Numbered from the stretch's first letter, positions 37,157 through 51,442 are shown. The stretch: DNA of 64,000 bases from Bordetella genomosp. 5 (GCF_002261475.1 NZ_NEVN01000003.1:62001-126000); one strand, 5' to 3'. Translations and numbers: made by a program. The notes: generated from the sequence alone by a model not told the origin.

Positions 37157-37174
37157 TGCACCAAAATGGGCGCA
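37157..37174. promoter_or_regulatory. NtrC-like enhancer site 2, degenerate
   Basis: TGCACCAAAATGG matches 13 bases of the consensus glnA-type site, then GCGCA in place of TGCA (one extra base). Centre 37 bp from site 1. Confidence 0.4.
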
Positions 37175-37327
37175 AGGGTAATCCCTAAATATTGAAAATT
37201 TATTTTCTTTCTTAAAATTCGCCGGTAAACAAATTTACATATTCGGTTTGCACCCATCGACGGCCCTGGCCGCCGTCCCGTCCACGCTTTAGCCCCCCGG
37301 CACGTTCCACCCCGCCTCCCTCGTCCC

Positions 37328-38212
37328 ATGTCCCAGGCCGCTACTCCGATCGCCGAACGCATCGCGCGCGCCCAGCCGACTTTCAGCCGCATCCAGCATC
37401 GGATGGCCGAATACGTGCTGGCGCACCAGTTCCGCGCGGCGACCATGACGATCGACGAGTTCGCGACCGCGGTCGGGGTGTCGGTGGCGAGCGCCAATCG
37501 CTTCGCCCGGGCGCTGGATCTGCCCGGCTACCCGCAGTTTCGTGCCGAACTGGCGCGCGGCTTCGAGTCGGCGCTGGAACCCGTGGAGAAGCTGCGGGTC
37601 GAGCTGGCGCATTCGGCCAGCGCGGTGCAGATCTTCGCGGCCACGCTCGAAGAAGACATCCGCAACGCACAGCGCACGCTGCAGACGCTGGACGCCGGCG
37701 CGTGCGAGCGCGCGGTGCAGGCCGTCATGGACGCCGAGCGCGTGTTCATCATCGGTTTTGGCGCGAGCGGCTTCCTGGCCGGCCTGCTGCAACGCGGCCT
37801 GTGCATGCATCTGCACTCGGTCGAATCGTTGGCCGGCCCCGGCGGCGTGTCGCACGCCGCCCGGCAGATGTCGCGCATGACGGACCGCGATCTGGTGATC
37901 GCGATCGGCTTCCCCCGCTATCTGGCCGACACCGTGACGCTGGCGCGTGCCGCGCAGAGCGCCGGCGTGCCGGTGCTGGTGCTGACCGACAAACCCACTT
38001 CGCCGCTGGCGCCCTGTGCCACGGTGGCCCTCTACGCACATTCGAGCCGGCAGTTGCTGTCGAACTCGGAAACCGGCGCGCTCGGACTGATCGAAGGCCT
38101 GTCGGCCGCGGTCGCGCATCGCGCCAAAGACTCTATCGAAGCCGCCGCAGGCGTGACCCAGTCGGTCATGCCCTGGCTTATCCATGGTGTTGCAGGAGCA
38201 GGAAAACGATGA
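37328..38212 (+). CDS. RpiR/MurR-family transcriptional regulator
   Basis: 294 residues. An N-terminal RpiR helix-turn-helix (IQHRMAEYVLAHQFRAATMTIDEFATAVGVSVASANRFARALDLPGYPQF) precedes a SIS sugar-isomerase domain (residues about 130-260) with RVFIIGFGASGFLA. SIS domains usually bind phosphosugars; here the ligand is unknown. It leads a cluster with an isoaspartyl peptidase (4-bp overlap) and a peptide importer, so a peptide- or murein-derived signal is plausible (inference). Confidence 0.9.
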   Translation: MSQAATPIAERIARAQPTFSRIQHRMAEYVLAHQFRAATMTIDEFATAVGVSVASANRFARALDLPGYPQFRAELARGFESALEPVEKLRVELAHSASAVQIFAATLEEDIRNAQRTLQTLDAGACERAVQAVMDAERVFIIGFGASGFLAGLLQRGLCMHLHSVESLAGPGGVSHAARQMSRMTDRDLVIAIGFPRYLADTVTLARAAQSAGVPVLVLTDKPTSPLAPCATVALYAHSSRQLLSNSETGALGLIEGLSAAVAHRAKDSIEAAAGVTQSVMPWLIHGVAGAGKR

Positions 38213-39189
38213 TTACGCCCGTGATCGCAATTCACGGTGGTGCCGGCGCGATGGCTCGCGCCGCCATGTCGCCCGAGAAAGAACAGGAATACCTGGACGC
38301 GCTGCGTCGCATCGTGGCCGCCGGCCAGCAGGTGCTGGCCGATGGAGGCTCCGCGCTGGATGCGGTGACCGAGGCCGTGCGCCTGCTCGAGGATTGCCCG
38401 CTGTTCAACGCGGGCCATGGCGCCGTGTTCACCAGCGCCGCCACCCATGAGCTCGACGCCGCCATCATGGACGGCGCCACGCTGCGTTCGGGCGCCATCG
38501 CCAACGTCAGCAACGTGCGCAATCCCGTGCTGGCCGCGCGCAAAGTCATGGAGAACAGCAAGCACGTGTTCTTCGTCGGCGCCGGCGCCGAAAATTACGC
38601 GGCGGAGCAGGGCCTCGAGATCGTCGATCCGTCGTACTTCTCGACCGAAGCCCGGCGCGAGCAGCTGCTGCGCGTGCAACGCGAGAACCCCGACGCGGCC
38701 GTGCTGGATCACGACGGTCAGGCACTGGTCGCGCGCGGCCAGCCCGCGCCGGCCGATCCGCTGGACAGCGACAAGAAGTTCGGCACGGTGGGCGCCGTCG
38801 CGCTCGACGCGCAGGGCAACCTGGCCGCGGCCACCTCCACGGGCGGCATCACCAACAAGCAGGTCGGCCGGGTCGGCGACGCGCCGCTGATCGGCGCGGG
38901 CACCTACGCCAACAACCGCACCTGCGCCGTGTCGACCACGGGCACCGGCGAGATGTTCATCCGCATGGTCTCGGCCTACGACATCTCCGCCCTCATGGAG
39001 TACACCGGCGCCAGCCTCGAGCAGGCCGCGGACCGCGTCGTGATGGAAAAACTGCCCACGATCGAGGGCAAGGGCGGCCTGGTGGCCGTCGACGCGCAGG
39101 GCAACGTTGCGTTGCCCTTCAATACCGAAGGCATGTACCGGGGTTTTGGCCGAGTGGGCCAACAACCCGAGGTGGCCATTTACCGATGA
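38209..39189 (+). CDS. iaaA: Isoaspartyl peptidase / L-asparaginase (Ntn hydrolase)
   Basis: 326 residues. [18 protein letters not shown] is the family start. The enzyme self-cleaves before the nucleophile Thr193 in [12 protein letters not shown], producing alpha and beta subunits. [25 protein letters not shown] and TGTGEMFIR are the substrate-binding segments. It hydrolyses isoaspartyl dipeptides and asparagine in the cytoplasm. In E. coli iaaA also precedes gsiABCD, as here. The start overlaps the RpiR stop (ATGA). Confidence 0.95.
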   Translation: MITPVIAIHGGAGAMARAAMSPEKEQEYLDALRRIVAAGQQVLADGGSALDAVTEAVRLLEDCPLFNAGHGAVFTSAATHELDAAIMDGATLRSGAIANVSNVRNPVLAARKVMENSKHVFFVGAGAENYAAEQGLEIVDPSYFSTEARREQLLRVQRENPDAAVLDHDGQALVARGQPAPADPLDSDKKFGTVGAVALDAQGNLAAATSTGGITNKQVGRVGDAPLIGAGTYANNRTCAVSTTGTGEMFIRMVSAYDISALMEYTGASLEQAADRVVMEKLPTIEGKGGLVAVDAQGNVALPFNTEGMYRGFGRVGQQPEVAIYR

Positions 39190-39235
39190 CACGGTGCGCG
39201 TTTTGCACCCAGCAAGTACTAGGAATGAATTGAAT

Positions 39236-41122
<1,887 letters not shown>

Positions 41123-41221
41123 TAAAGCAGTCCGCGTTCTTTGTCTCGTGAGCGTTGCGGCCCCGGCCGCGCCTCTTACGGTTTTTTCCACCGCCTCTCC
41201 TTTTCGAATCAGGAGTTCGCA

Positions 41222-42775
41222 ATGATGAAAGTACTGCGCCCCACCAAGCTGGTGGCCGCCGCCGCGCTGGCCCTCGGCGTCCTCGCCTCGCCTCTCGCTC
41301 ACGCCAGCAAGGACGTGACGTTTGCCGTGTCGATCGCGCTGGAAACGCTCGATCCGTACAACACCAACAGCACGCTGAACCAGGCGGTGGGCAAGTCCTA
41401 CTACGAAGGCCTGTTCGAGTTCGACAAAGACCTGAAGATCCAGAAGGTTCTGGCCACCGACTACTCGGTGAGCGACAACGGCCTGGAGTACACCTTCAAG
41501 CTGCGCCCGAACGTGAAGTTCCAGGACGGCACCGACTTCAACGCCGAAGCCGTCAAGATCAACTTCGATCGCCCGGCCAACCCGGACAATCGTCTGTCGC
41601 GCTACATCCAGTTCAGCGTCATCGAGAAGATCGACGTGGTGGATCCGCTGACCGTCAAGATCACCCTGAAGAAGCCGTTCTCGGCCTTCATCAACGCGCT
41701 GGCCCACCCGGCCGCCATGATGATTTCGCCCACCGCGCTGAAGAAGTACGGCAAGGACATCGGCTTTCACCCGGTCGGCACCGGCCCGTTCGAATTCGTC
41801 GAATGGAAGCCCGCCGAGTACCTGAAGGTCAAGAAGTTCGCCGGCTACTGGAACCAGGGCAAGCCGAAGGTCGACACGATCACGTTCCGTACCGTGACCG
41901 ACAACAACACCCGCGCCGCCGTGGTGCAGACCGGTGAAGCGCACTTCGCGTTCCCGGTGCCGTTCGAGCAAGCCGCCGTGCTGGCCAAGAACGATAAGCT
42001 GGACGTGGTCGACCACAAGAACTCGATCATGGCCCGCTACCTGTCGATGAACACGCAGGTCAAGCCGTTCAACGACGTGCGTGTGCGTCAGGCCATCAAC
42101 TACGCCATCAACAAGCAGGCGCTGGCCAAGGTCGCGTTCAATGGCTACGCCACCGTCGTCGACGGCGTCGTGCCGCAAGGCGTGGACTTCGCGCACAAGA
42201 CCGGCCCGTGGGAACACAACCCCGCCAAGGCTCGCGAGCTGCTGAAGGAAGCCGGTTACCCCAACGGTTTCGAAACCCAGCTCTGGTCCGCCTACAACGA
42301 CGGCACCTCGGTCAAGGTCGTGCAGTTCCTGCAGCAGCAGCTGCAACAGGTCGGCATCAAGACCTCGGTCGAAGTGCTGGAATCGGGTCAGCGCGTGCAG
42401 CGCGTTCAACAGGTGCAGAAGCCTGAAGACGCGAAGGTCCGTCTGTACTACGCCGGCTGGTCGTCCTCGACCGGTGAAGCCGACTGGGGCCTGCGTCCGC
42501 TGCTGACGACCGGCGCTTTCCCGCCCGTGCTGAACAACGTGTCGTACTACTCGAACCAGAAGGTCGACGCGGGTGTCCAGGAAGCCCTGGCCACGACCGA
42601 TCGCGCCAAGAAGGCCGAGATCTACAAGAACGTTCAGGAAACCATCTGGAACGACGCGCCGTGGGCGTTCCTGGTGACCCAGAACAACGTGTACGTGAAG
42701 TCGAAGAACCTGAGCGGTGTGTACGTCGAACCCGACACCTCGTTCTGGTTCGGTGATATCGACCTCAAGCAGTAA
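41222..42775 (+). CDS. gsiB: Periplasmic peptide/glutathione-binding protein (GsiB-like)
   Basis: 517 residues. A signal peptide ([20 protein letters not shown], cleavage after AHA) precedes a class C (SBP family 5) binding protein. [34 protein letters not shown] and [13 protein letters not shown] are family marks. It delivers glutathione or short peptides to the GsiCD permease. AGGAG lies 6 bp upstream of the start, which is ATG ATG. Codon use is more biased than its neighbours (many AAG, CTG and GGC), as expected for an abundant binding protein. Confidence 0.93.
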   Translation: MMKVLRPTKLVAAAALALGVLASPLAHASKDVTFAVSIALETLDPYNTNSTLNQAVGKSYYEGLFEFDKDLKIQKVLATDYSVSDNGLEYTFKLRPNVKFQDGTDFNAEAVKINFDRPANPDNRLSRYIQFSVIEKIDVVDPLTVKITLKKPFSAFINALAHPAAMMISPTALKKYGKDIGFHPVGTGPFEFVEWKPAEYLKVKKFAGYWNQGKPKVDTITFRTVTDNNTRAAVVQTGEAHFAFPVPFEQAAVLAKNDKLDVVDHKNSIMARYLSMNTQVKPFNDVRVRQAINYAINKQALAKVAFNGYATVVDGVVPQGVDFAHKTGPWEHNPAKARELLKEAGYPNGFETQLWSAYNDGTSVKVVQFLQQQLQQVGIKTSVEVLESGQRVQRVQQVQKPEDAKVRLYYAGWSSSTGEADWGLRPLLTTGAFPPVLNNVSYYSNQKVDAGVQEALATTDRAKKAEIYKNVQETIWNDAPWAFLVTQNNVYVKSKNLSGVYVEPDTSFWFGDIDLKQ

Positions 42776-42834
42776 ACCAAGAAGGCCACATTCGGCGGGG
42801 GCACGGTGCCCCTGCCGATGTCGCAGGAATTTCA

Positions 42835-43755
42835 ATGCTGACCTATATCGTCAAACGTCTATTGGGCATGATCCCCACGCTGCTGCTGGTGGCCGTGGTC
42901 GTGTTTTTGTTCGTGCACATGCTTCCGGGCGACCCCGCGCGACTGGCCGCCGGCCAGGACGCCGATCAGGCGACCGTCGAACTCGTGCGCAAGGAACTGG
43001 GCCTGGATCTGCCCCTGCCGCAGCAGTTCGTGCGCTACTTCAGCCACATGCTGCAAGGTGACCTGGGCACCTCGCTGCGCACCAAGCGTCCCGTCTCGAC
43101 CGAAATCGCCGACCGCTTCATGCCCACGCTCTGGCTCACGCTGGCCAGCATGGTCTGGTCCGTGATATTCGGCATGGTCATCGGGATCGTGTCCGCGGTC
43201 TGGCGCAATCGCTGGCCCGATCGCCTCGGCATGACGTTGGCGGTCTCGGGCATCTCGTTCCCCGCGTTCGCGCTGGGCATGATGCTCATGCAGGTGTTCT
43301 CGGTGAATCTGGGCTGGTTGCCCACCGTGGGCGCCTCGACCTGGCAACACTACATCCTGCCTTCGATCACGCTCGGCGCCGCCGTGGCCGCCGTGATGGC
43401 GCGCTTCACGCGAGCCTCGTTCGTCGAAGTGATCCAGGAAGATTTCGTCCGGACGGCCCGTGCCAAAGGCCTGTCCGAGCGCCGCGTCGTGATCAAGCAC
43501 GCGCTGCGCAACGCGCTGATCCCCGTGGTCACCATGATGGGCCTGCAGTTCGGCTTCCTGCTGGGCGGCTCCATCGTGGTCGAGACGGTGTTCAACTGGC
43601 CCGGCCTCGGCCGTCTGCTGGTCGACGCCGTGACGCAGCGCGACTATCCGGTGATCCAGGGCCTGGTGCTGCTGTTCTCGCTGGAATTCATCCTGATCAA
43701 CCTGATTGTCGACGTGCTGTATGGCGTCATCAATCCCAGCATCCGTTACAAGTGA
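42835..43755 (+). CDS. gsiC: Peptide ABC transporter permease (GsiC/DppB-like)
   Basis: 306 residues with six membrane spans. [35 protein letters not shown] is the typical DppB/OppB start. The EAA loop contacts the ATPase in [28 protein letters not shown]. It pairs with GsiD in the inner membrane. Confidence 0.95.
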   Translation: MLTYIVKRLLGMIPTLLLVAVVVFLFVHMLPGDPARLAAGQDADQATVELVRKELGLDLPLPQQFVRYFSHMLQGDLGTSLRTKRPVSTEIADRFMPTLWLTLASMVWSVIFGMVIGIVSAVWRNRWPDRLGMTLAVSGISFPAFALGMMLMQVFSVNLGWLPTVGASTWQHYILPSITLGAAVAAVMARFTRASFVEVIQEDFVRTARAKGLSERRVVIKHALRNALIPVVTMMGLQFGFLLGGSIVVETVFNWPGLGRLLVDAVTQRDYPVIQGLVLLFSLEFILINLIVDVLYGVINPSIRYK

Positions 43756-43762
43756 GGGCGGC

Positions 43763-44662
43763 ATGAGCAATTCGACTACCGCCACTACCGCGCAAGCGGC
43801 CGCCAAGAACGACGTACGCACGCCGCTCACCGAGTTCTGGCGCAAGTTCAAGAAGCAGAAACTCGCCGTCGGCGCCGGCGTGTTCGTCGTGCTGCTGGTC
43901 GTCCTGGCCGCGTTCGCGCCCTGGATCGTGCCGTTCGACGCCGAGAATTTCTTCGACTACGACGCCATCAATGCCGGCCCGTCGCTCACGCACTGGCTGG
44001 GCGTGGATTCGCTGGGCCGCGATATCTTCAGCCGCATCATGATGGGTGCGCGCATCTCGCTGGCCGCCGGCTTCCTGTCGGTGTTCATGGGCGCGATCGT
44101 GGGCACCTTCATGGGCCTCATGGCCGGCTACTACCAGGGCTGGTGGGAGCGCATCACGATGCGTATCTCCGACGTGCTGCTGGCCTTCCCGGGCATGCTG
44201 CTCGCGATCGGCGTGGTGGCCATTCTGGGCTCGAACATGATCAACGTGATCGTGGCCGTCGCCGTGTTCAGCGTGCCGGCGTTCGCCCGCCTGGTGCGCG
44301 GCAACACGCTCTCGATCAAGCAGATGACCTACGTCGAAGCGGTCAAGAGCGTGGGCGCGTCCGACTGGACCATCATCATGCGCCACATCCTGCCCGGCAC
44401 GATCTCGCCGATCGTGGTGTACGGCACGATGCGTATCGGTACCTCGATCATCACCGCGGCCAGCCTGTCGTTCCTGGGCATGGGCGCACAGCCGCCCACG
44501 CCCGAGTGGGGCGCGATGCTCAACGAGGCGCGCGCCGACATGGTGATCGCACCGCACGTCGCGATCTTCCCCGCGCTGGCGATCTTCCTGACCGTGCTGG
44601 CTTTCAACCTGCTGGGCGATGGCCTGCGCGACGCGCTCGACCCCAAGATCGACCGCAAGTAA
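43763..44662 (+). CDS. gsiD: Peptide ABC transporter permease (GsiD/DppC-like)
   Basis: 299 residues. A polar N-terminus ([16 protein letters not shown]) is followed by [22 protein letters not shown] and the DppC-type [21 protein letters not shown] motif, and the EAA loop [27 protein letters not shown]. Six spans. The start lies 7 bp after the gsiC stop with GAGGG upstream. A terminator follows the gene (44715-44734), separating the importer from the DmpA-like gene. Confidence 0.95.
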   Translation: MSNSTTATTAQAAAKNDVRTPLTEFWRKFKKQKLAVGAGVFVVLLVVLAAFAPWIVPFDAENFFDYDAINAGPSLTHWLGVDSLGRDIFSRIMMGARISLAAGFLSVFMGAIVGTFMGLMAGYYQGWWERITMRISDVLLAFPGMLLAIGVVAILGSNMINVIVAVAVFSVPAFARLVRGNTLSIKQMTYVEAVKSVGASDWTIIMRHILPGTISPIVVYGTMRIGTSIITAASLSFLGMGAQPPTPEWGAMLNEARADMVIAPHVAIFPALAIFLTVLAFNLLGDGLRDALDPKIDRK

Positions 44663-44714
44663 TTGTCTTGCGCCGTCTGGACAGGACTGGACGCGGCCCC
44701 CGGGCCGCGCCGGT

Positions 44715-44734
44715 GCCGCCCAGGCGGCGTTTTT
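44715..44734 (+). terminator. Terminator after gsiD
   Basis: Stem GCCGCC / GGCGGC (2-nt loop CA as written, so the real stem is shorter) followed by GTTTTT. It may only reduce expression of the downstream peptidases. Confidence 0.6.
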
Positions 44735-44761
44735 GCATTCTGGAGGCCGTGATTCACGGCA

Positions 44762-45838
44762 ATGACCATGACTGACTCCGTACAGCCGCGCATCGGCGTG
44801 CTGCCCGCCGGCCCGCGCGACGCCATCACCGACGTCGCGGGCGTGACCGTTGGCCACCACACCCGCGCCGACGGCGCCTGCCAGACCGGCGTGACCGTGG
44901 TGCGCGCCCACGCGGGCGATCATTTCCGCGACAAGGTCCCGGCGGCCGCCACCGTGCTCAATGGCTTCGGCAAGAGCACCGGCCTCGTGCAGGTGGAAGA
45001 GCTCGGCGTGCTCGAAACGCCGATCGGGCTGACCAACACCTTCGGCGTGGGCACGGTCGCCAACGCGCAGATCCGCGCCGCCGTCGCGGCGAACCCCGCC
45101 ATCGGGCGCGAGTGGGCGACGGTCAACCCGCTCGTGTTCGAGTGCAACGACGGCTACCTCAACGATATCCAGGCCCTGGCCGTGCAGGAGGCCGACTACG
45201 CGGCCGCGCATGCCGCCTGTGACGCCGCCTTCGAGCAGGGCAGCGTGGGGGCGGGCCGCGGCATGTCGTCGTTTTCGCTGAAGGGCGGCATCGGCAGCGC
45301 GTCGCGCGTGGCCGAGGTGGCGCCGGACGTGCGCCACACCGTCGGCGCGCTCGTGTTGTCGAACTTCGGCCGCCTGCCGTTGCTGACCGTGGCGGGGCGC
45401 CCGTTCGGCCGCCGCGTGGCCGAGCTGCTCGCGCGCGAGGCCGATCCCGCGGCGCCGGAGAAGGGCTCCATCATCCTGTTGCTGGCCACCGACGCGCCGC
45501 TGGATGCGCGCCAGTTGCGCCGCCTGTCGCTGCGTGCCGGCGCGGGTCTGGCCCGTACCGGCTCGGTGTTCGGTCATGGCAGCGGCGATATCGCGCTGGC
45601 GTTCTCCACGGCCTATACCGTTCCGCACGCCGCCGAGGCCGGCATGCCGGCGGTCGCCATGCTGCACGAGACGCGTATCGATCCCTTGTTCGAGGCGGCC
45701 GCCGAAGCGTGCGAGCAGGCCATCGTGTCGGCCCTGTGGCATGCCAGCGAAGTGACCGGCCGCGACGGCCACCGGCGCCGCGCGCTGCGCGACGTGGTGC
45801 CGCAATGGCGCGACTGGCTCGCCGACAGCGCATTCTGA
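44762..45838 (+). CDS. P1-family self-processing aminopeptidase (DmpA/BapA-like)
   Basis: 358 residues. Family start PRIGVLPAGPRDAITDVAGVTVGHHT. Autocleavage should occur between Gly and Ser236 in EKGSIILLLATDAPL, freeing Ser236 as nucleophile of the beta chain. GRGMSSFSLKGGIGSASRV supplies the oxyanion and substrate groove. Related DmpA releases N-terminal L-amino acids and D-amino acid esters. Two ATG lie at 44762 and 44768; the GGAGG site is 13 bp from the first. It lies between the Gsi importer and DppA, so it probably degrades imported peptides in the cytoplasm (no signal peptide). Confidence 0.9.
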   Translation: MTMTDSVQPRIGVLPAGPRDAITDVAGVTVGHHTRADGACQTGVTVVRAHAGDHFRDKVPAAATVLNGFGKSTGLVQVEELGVLETPIGLTNTFGVGTVANAQIRAAVAANPAIGREWATVNPLVFECNDGYLNDIQALAVQEADYAAAHAACDAAFEQGSVGAGRGMSSFSLKGGIGSASRVAEVAPDVRHTVGALVLSNFGRLPLLTVAGRPFGRRVAELLAREADPAAPEKGSIILLLATDAPLDARQLRRLSLRAGAGLARTGSVFGHGSGDIALAFSTAYTVPHAAEAGMPAVAMLHETRIDPLFEAAAEACEQAIVSALWHASEVTGRDGHRRRALRDVVPQWRDWLADSAF

Positions 45839-45885
45839 TTTTTCGTTTCCACGATTCACCAAGCCCGCAAGGACGGGGGTAGCGC

Positions 45886-46704
45886 ATGAAGATCCTGATT
45901 TCCACCGATATCGAAGGCGTGGCTGGCGTGTTCCACCACGAGCAGGTCCGGGCCGGCAACGGCGAATACGAGCGCGCCCGCGCCTGGATGACCGCCGAGG
46001 CCAACGCGGCCGTGCAGGGCGCGATCGCCGGCGGCGCCGAGGAAGTGCTGGTCAACGATTCGCACGGCGGCTTTCGCAATCTGTTGCCCGACCTGATCGA
46101 CGAGCGCGCCCGGCTGGTGCTGGGCAAGCCGCGTTATCTGGGCATGATGGGCGGGCTCGAAGAGCAGTGCGACGCCGTCTTCATGATCGGCTATCACAGC
46201 CGCTCGCAGGGCCGCGGCATTCTCGCCCACACCATCAACAGCTTCGCGTTCGCGCGGGTCTGGGTGAACGGCATGGAACTGGGCGAGGCGGGCCTCTACG
46301 GCGCGCTGGCCGGCGAGCTGGGCGTGCCGGTGATCCTGGCCAGCGGCGACGACGTGTTCATCGAAGAGACCCGCCCGATCTTCCCGCAGGCCCAGTGGGT
46401 GCAGACGAAGGTGGCCCATGGCCTGTCGGCCGGCGTCACGCTCTCGCCCGCCGCCTCGCGCCGCGCGATCGCGCAGGCCGCCGAAACCGCGGTGCGCAAT
46501 ATCGGCCAGGCGGTTCCTTTCGTGGTGCCCGGCCCGATAGAATGCCGTCTGCAGACGCAGACCGCCGCGCTGGCCGATCTGTTCTGCATGTGGCCCACGC
46601 TCACCCGCGTCGACGGCGTCACGCTGCAGTTCACGGTAGAGAACATGCAGGCGGCGATCCGCACGCTCAACAGCCTGGCGGCCATGTCGTTCATGCTGCG
46701 CTAG
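45886..46704 (+). CDS. M55 zinc D-aminopeptidase (DppA-like)
   Basis: 272 residues. MKILISTDIEGVAGVFHHEQV carries the metal-binding Asp and Glu, and LVNDSHGGFRNL, GYHSRSQGRGILAHT and VILASGDDVFIEE complete the M55 site. Bacillus DppA removes D-Ala from peptides and sits beside a dipeptide importer, and this context is similar. It may recycle D-amino acid peptides from peptidoglycan turnover (inference). No signal peptide, so cytoplasmic. Confidence 0.93.
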   Translation: MKILISTDIEGVAGVFHHEQVRAGNGEYERARAWMTAEANAAVQGAIAGGAEEVLVNDSHGGFRNLLPDLIDERARLVLGKPRYLGMMGGLEEQCDAVFMIGYHSRSQGRGILAHTINSFAFARVWVNGMELGEAGLYGALAGELGVPVILASGDDVFIEETRPIFPQAQWVQTKVAHGLSAGVTLSPAASRRAIAQAAETAVRNIGQAVPFVVPGPIECRLQTQTAALADLFCMWPTLTRVDGVTLQFTVENMQAAIRTLNSLAAMSFMLR

Positions 46705-46731
46705 CGCGCCGTCACCCCGTACAGGAACCCC

Positions 46732-48528
46732 ATGTCGACCACCGATCTCCGTATTGCCGATCTGCGCCAGGCCATGCGCCGTCACAAGCTCGATGCCTGC
46801 ATCGTGCCGTCGGCCGATCCCCATCTCTCCGAGTACCTGCCGGCCCGCTGGCAGGGCCGGCGCTGGCTGAGCGGCTTCAACGGCTCGGTGGGCACGCTGG
46901 TGGTCACCGCCGATTTCGCCGGATTGTGGGTCGACAGCCGTTACTGGGTGCAGGCCGAGGCACAGCTGGCCGGCACCGGCGTGCAGCTCATGAAGATCGC
47001 GCTGGCCACCACGCCGGGTCATGTCGACTGGCTGGCCACGCAGCTCAAGACGGGTTCGCGCGTGGCCGTCGACGGCGCCGTGCTGGGCCTGGCCGCGTTC
47101 CGTGGCCTGTCGGCCGCGCTGGCGCCCGCCGGCATCGAGCTGTCGCTCGGCACCGATCTGCTCGACGAGGTCTGGGCCGATCGCCCCGGCCTGCCCGAGG
47201 CCTCGGTCTACGAGCATGCCGCTCCTTACGCCTGCGAATCGCGCGCCGAGCGGCTGGCCCGCGTGCGCGCCGCCATGCACGAGAAGGGTGCCGACGTGCA
47301 CCTGATCTGCACGCTCGACGACATCGCGTGGCTCTTCAACCTGCGCGGCGCCGACGTCAACTACAACCCCGTCTTCGTCGCCCATGCGCTGATCGGCATG
47401 GATCACGCCACGCTGTTCGTGGCCGATGGCAAGATCGACGACACGCTGCGGGCCCGCCTGGCCGCCGACGGTGTCGATCTGGCCGCCTACACCGACATCG
47501 TTCCCGCTTTGGGATCGCTCCACACCGATCAGACCCTGCTGATCGATCCGGCCCGCGTGACCTGCGGCGTGTTCCAGGCCATGGATCCGGCGGTGCCGCG
47601 CGTGGAGGCGATCAACCCGTCCACGCTCTTCAAGTCGCGCAAGACCGAGGCGGAGCTGGCCCACGTGCGCGAAGCGATGGCGCAGGATGGCGCGGCGCTG
47701 GCCGAGTTCTTCGCCTGGTTCGAGGCGGCCTCGGGGCGTGAGCGCATCACCGAACTCACGATCGACGAGAAGATCACGGCGGCGCGTGCGCGCCGCCCCA
47801 ACTACGTCTGCCCGAGCTTTGCCACCATCGCCGGCTTCAATGCCAACGGCGCGATGCCGCACTACCGCGCCACCGAGGCCGAGCATGCCGTGATCGAAGG
47901 GGATGGCCTGCTCCTGATCGACTCCGGCGGGCAATACCTGGGCGGCACGACCGACATCACGCGCGTGGTGGCGGTCGGCACGCCGAATGCCGACCAGAAG
48001 GTGGATTTCACGCTGGTGCTCAAGGGCATGATCGCGCTGTCGCGCGCGTCGTTCCCGCGCGGCACGCCGTCGCCCATGCTGGATGCGATCGCGCGTGCGC
48101 CGATCTGGGCCGGCGGCGCCGAATACGGCCACGGCACGGGTCACGGCGTGGGCTACTTCCTCAACGTGCACGAAGGCCCGCAGGTGATCTCGTACCGCGC
48201 GCAGCCCGGACCGCACACGGCCATGGAGCCCGGCATGATCACGTCCAACGAACCGGGCATTTACCGCCCCGGCCGCTGGGGCGTGCGCATCGAGAATCTG
48301 GTGGCCAACCGCAGCTGGCTCGAAGGCGAGCTCGGCGAGTTCCTGTGTTTCGAGACGCTCACGCTGTGCCCGATCGACACGCGCTGCATCGAGCGCTCGC
48401 TGCTGCGCGCCGACGAAATCGCCTGGCTCGACGACTACCACCGCACCGTGCGCGAGCGCGTCGCGCCGCTGGTGGACGGCGCGGCGCTCGACTGGCTGCT
48501 GTCGCGCACCGAACCGCTGGGCGCCTGA
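46732..48528 (+). CDS. Xaa-Pro aminopeptidase (M24B family)
   Basis: 598 residues, the long eukaryotic-like aminopeptidase P type with three domains. Two creatinase-like N-terminal domains (SEYLPARWQGRRWLSGFNGSVG...) precede the C-terminal pita-bread domain. Metal ligands lie in LLIDSGGQYLGGTTDITRVV, HGTGHGVGYFLNVHEGP and NEPGIYRPGRWGVRIE. It removes an N-terminal residue before proline. It completes the run of peptidases that begins with iaaA, 27 bp after the M55 gene. Confidence 0.94.
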   Translation: MSTTDLRIADLRQAMRRHKLDACIVPSADPHLSEYLPARWQGRRWLSGFNGSVGTLVVTADFAGLWVDSRYWVQAEAQLAGTGVQLMKIALATTPGHVDWLATQLKTGSRVAVDGAVLGLAAFRGLSAALAPAGIELSLGTDLLDEVWADRPGLPEASVYEHAAPYACESRAERLARVRAAMHEKGADVHLICTLDDIAWLFNLRGADVNYNPVFVAHALIGMDHATLFVADGKIDDTLRARLAADGVDLAAYTDIVPALGSLHTDQTLLIDPARVTCGVFQAMDPAVPRVEAINPSTLFKSRKTEAELAHVREAMAQDGAALAEFFAWFEAASGRERITELTIDEKITAARARRPNYVCPSFATIAGFNANGAMPHYRATEAEHAVIEGDGLLLIDSGGQYLGGTTDITRVVAVGTPNADQKVDFTLVLKGMIALSRASFPRGTPSPMLDAIARAPIWAGGAEYGHGTGHGVGYFLNVHEGPQVISYRAQPGPHTAMEPGMITSNEPGIYRPGRWGVRIENLVANRSWLEGELGEFLCFETLTLCPIDTRCIERSLLRADEIAWLDDYHRTVRERVAPLVDGAALDWLLSRTEPLGA

Positions 48529-48547
48529 CGCCAGGCGGCGCGAGGCC

Positions 48548-49549
48548 TCAGGCCTGCGAGGTCTCCGCCAGGGGGCCTTCGTAGGCCTTGAAGGCGCTGC
48601 GGGCCAGGCTCGACGCCAGAATGCCCAGCAGCAGCAGATAGGCCGCCAGCGCGCCCAGGCCGAAGCCGGGCGTGAGCACGAGCCGCGTCCAGGCGGCGGT
48701 GCTGAGCGTGGCCGCCAGCGGCGCGGCCAAGGCGGCCAGGGCGCCCTGGGCCACCCAGAAGGCCGTCGTGCCCACGCCCACGGCCCGGCTCACGCCGGTC
48801 GAGCGCGGCGTGGCGGGCAGGGTGTGCCGCACGGCCAGCGCCACCACCAGACCCGCGGCCAGCGGCAGCGCGAGCCACGAGAGCCACGGCAGCAGCCCTT
48901 CGGCGCGGGCCTGCAATGCTGCCACCCAGCCCGCGGCCAGGCGCAACATGGCCGTCTGCCACGCATAGGCGGCGCCCGCCGCCAGCCACACGATCCAGGT
49001 GCGGCGCAGCGGCGGCCGCGCCGGGTTCGGGTCGTGGCGCCAGCGCGCCAGCGCAATCACTGCGCGCAGGAGTTGCCAGCTCAGCAGCATGAGCACGAGC
49101 AGATTGATCAGGCTGCGCAGATTCATGAACAGGGCGAGCCGCGTGTGCGGCTGCTCGACCCCATGGCTGGCGAGCCAGGCCAGCGTGCCGTCGAGCAGGC
49201 CGTGCGCGCTGAGGTGCGCCATGCCGTGCAGATACGCGCCGTAGGCGAGCGCCAGGGTCAGTCCGTACACCGCGGCCCACGCGCGCGGCGCGACCGGGAC
49301 ACGACCGGGGCGGGCCTGCTGGGCGCGCAACAGCGTGCAGGCGCACACGAGCACGGCCAGGCAGGCGCTGGCCAGCGCGAACGACACCGTGCCCGCGAGC
49401 GAGGGCGTCACGGCGAGGGGATGCGTGCCCGATGTGGGCTGCCACACCGGCGCGCGTTCGCTCAGCGCGGCGGCGCACACGGCCAGGAATGCGGTGCTGC
49501 AACTCGATACGGCCCACCGGCTGGCGGGCAAGGGACGTACTGCGGACAT
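48548..49549 (-). CDS. Uncharacterised multi-pass membrane protein
   Basis: 333 residues with about eight or nine hydrophobic segments, Ala/Leu-rich, and short Arg-rich loops (WRHDPNPARPPLRRTW). I do not recognise a family and see no catalytic motif. It is convergent with the peptidase gene (20-bp gap) and divergent from pyrG. The two ends are polar. Composition matches neighbours, so there is no sign of recent transfer. It is accepted as real for its clear membrane pattern over the whole length. Confidence 0.65.
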   Translation of the reverse strand: MSAVRPLPASRWAVSSCSTAFLAVCAAALSERAPVWQPTSGTHPLAVTPSLAGTVSFALASACLAVLVCACTLLRAQQARPGRVPVAPRAWAAVYGLTLALAYGAYLHGMAHLSAHGLLDGTLAWLASHGVEQPHTRLALFMNLRSLINLLVLMLLSWQLLRAVIALARWRHDPNPARPPLRRTWIVWLAAGAAYAWQTAMLRLAAGWVAALQARAEGLLPWLSWLALPLAAGLVVALAVRHTLPATPRSTGVSRAVGVGTTAFWVAQGALAALAAPLAATLSTAAWTRLVLTPGFGLGALAAYLLLLGILASSLARSAFKAYEGPLAETSQA

Positions 49550-49695
49550 GCGCGGCGGACTCCTCGGTAAGGCGCGCGGGCAGCGATGCCGCGCGGCGCT
49601 TCGGGTCTACGCCGGCCTCGGATCGGGGCCGGAGTCAGCCCGGTCTGTTACCGAACTGACGTAAGGGAAAACCCATATTTTGGCGCGGTCTTAGG

Positions 49696-51398
<1,703 letters not shown>

Positions 51399-51404
51399 TC
51401 CCCT

Positions 51405-51442
51405 CCGCCCCGTGCGCCTTCCGCTGAAGGCGCACGGGGCGG
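51405..51442 (+). terminator. Hairpin terminator after pyrG
   Basis: A perfect 17-bp stem CCGCCCCGTGCGCCTTC / its complement, loop CGCT. Only GCTTT follows, so the T-run is weak. Confidence 0.6.

Larger units (their letters stand above)
37048..37327. promoter_or_regulatory. Control region of the RpiR/peptidase cluster
   Basis: 280 bp with no gene. The left part carries GGTGC/GCACC dyads (37120-37174, listed separately). The centre (37180-37250) is an AT-rich island (TTGAAA near 37193 and TAAAAT near 37214, spaced 15 bp, suboptimal). No sigma-54 -24/-12 match with correct spacing was found. Confidence 0.45.
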
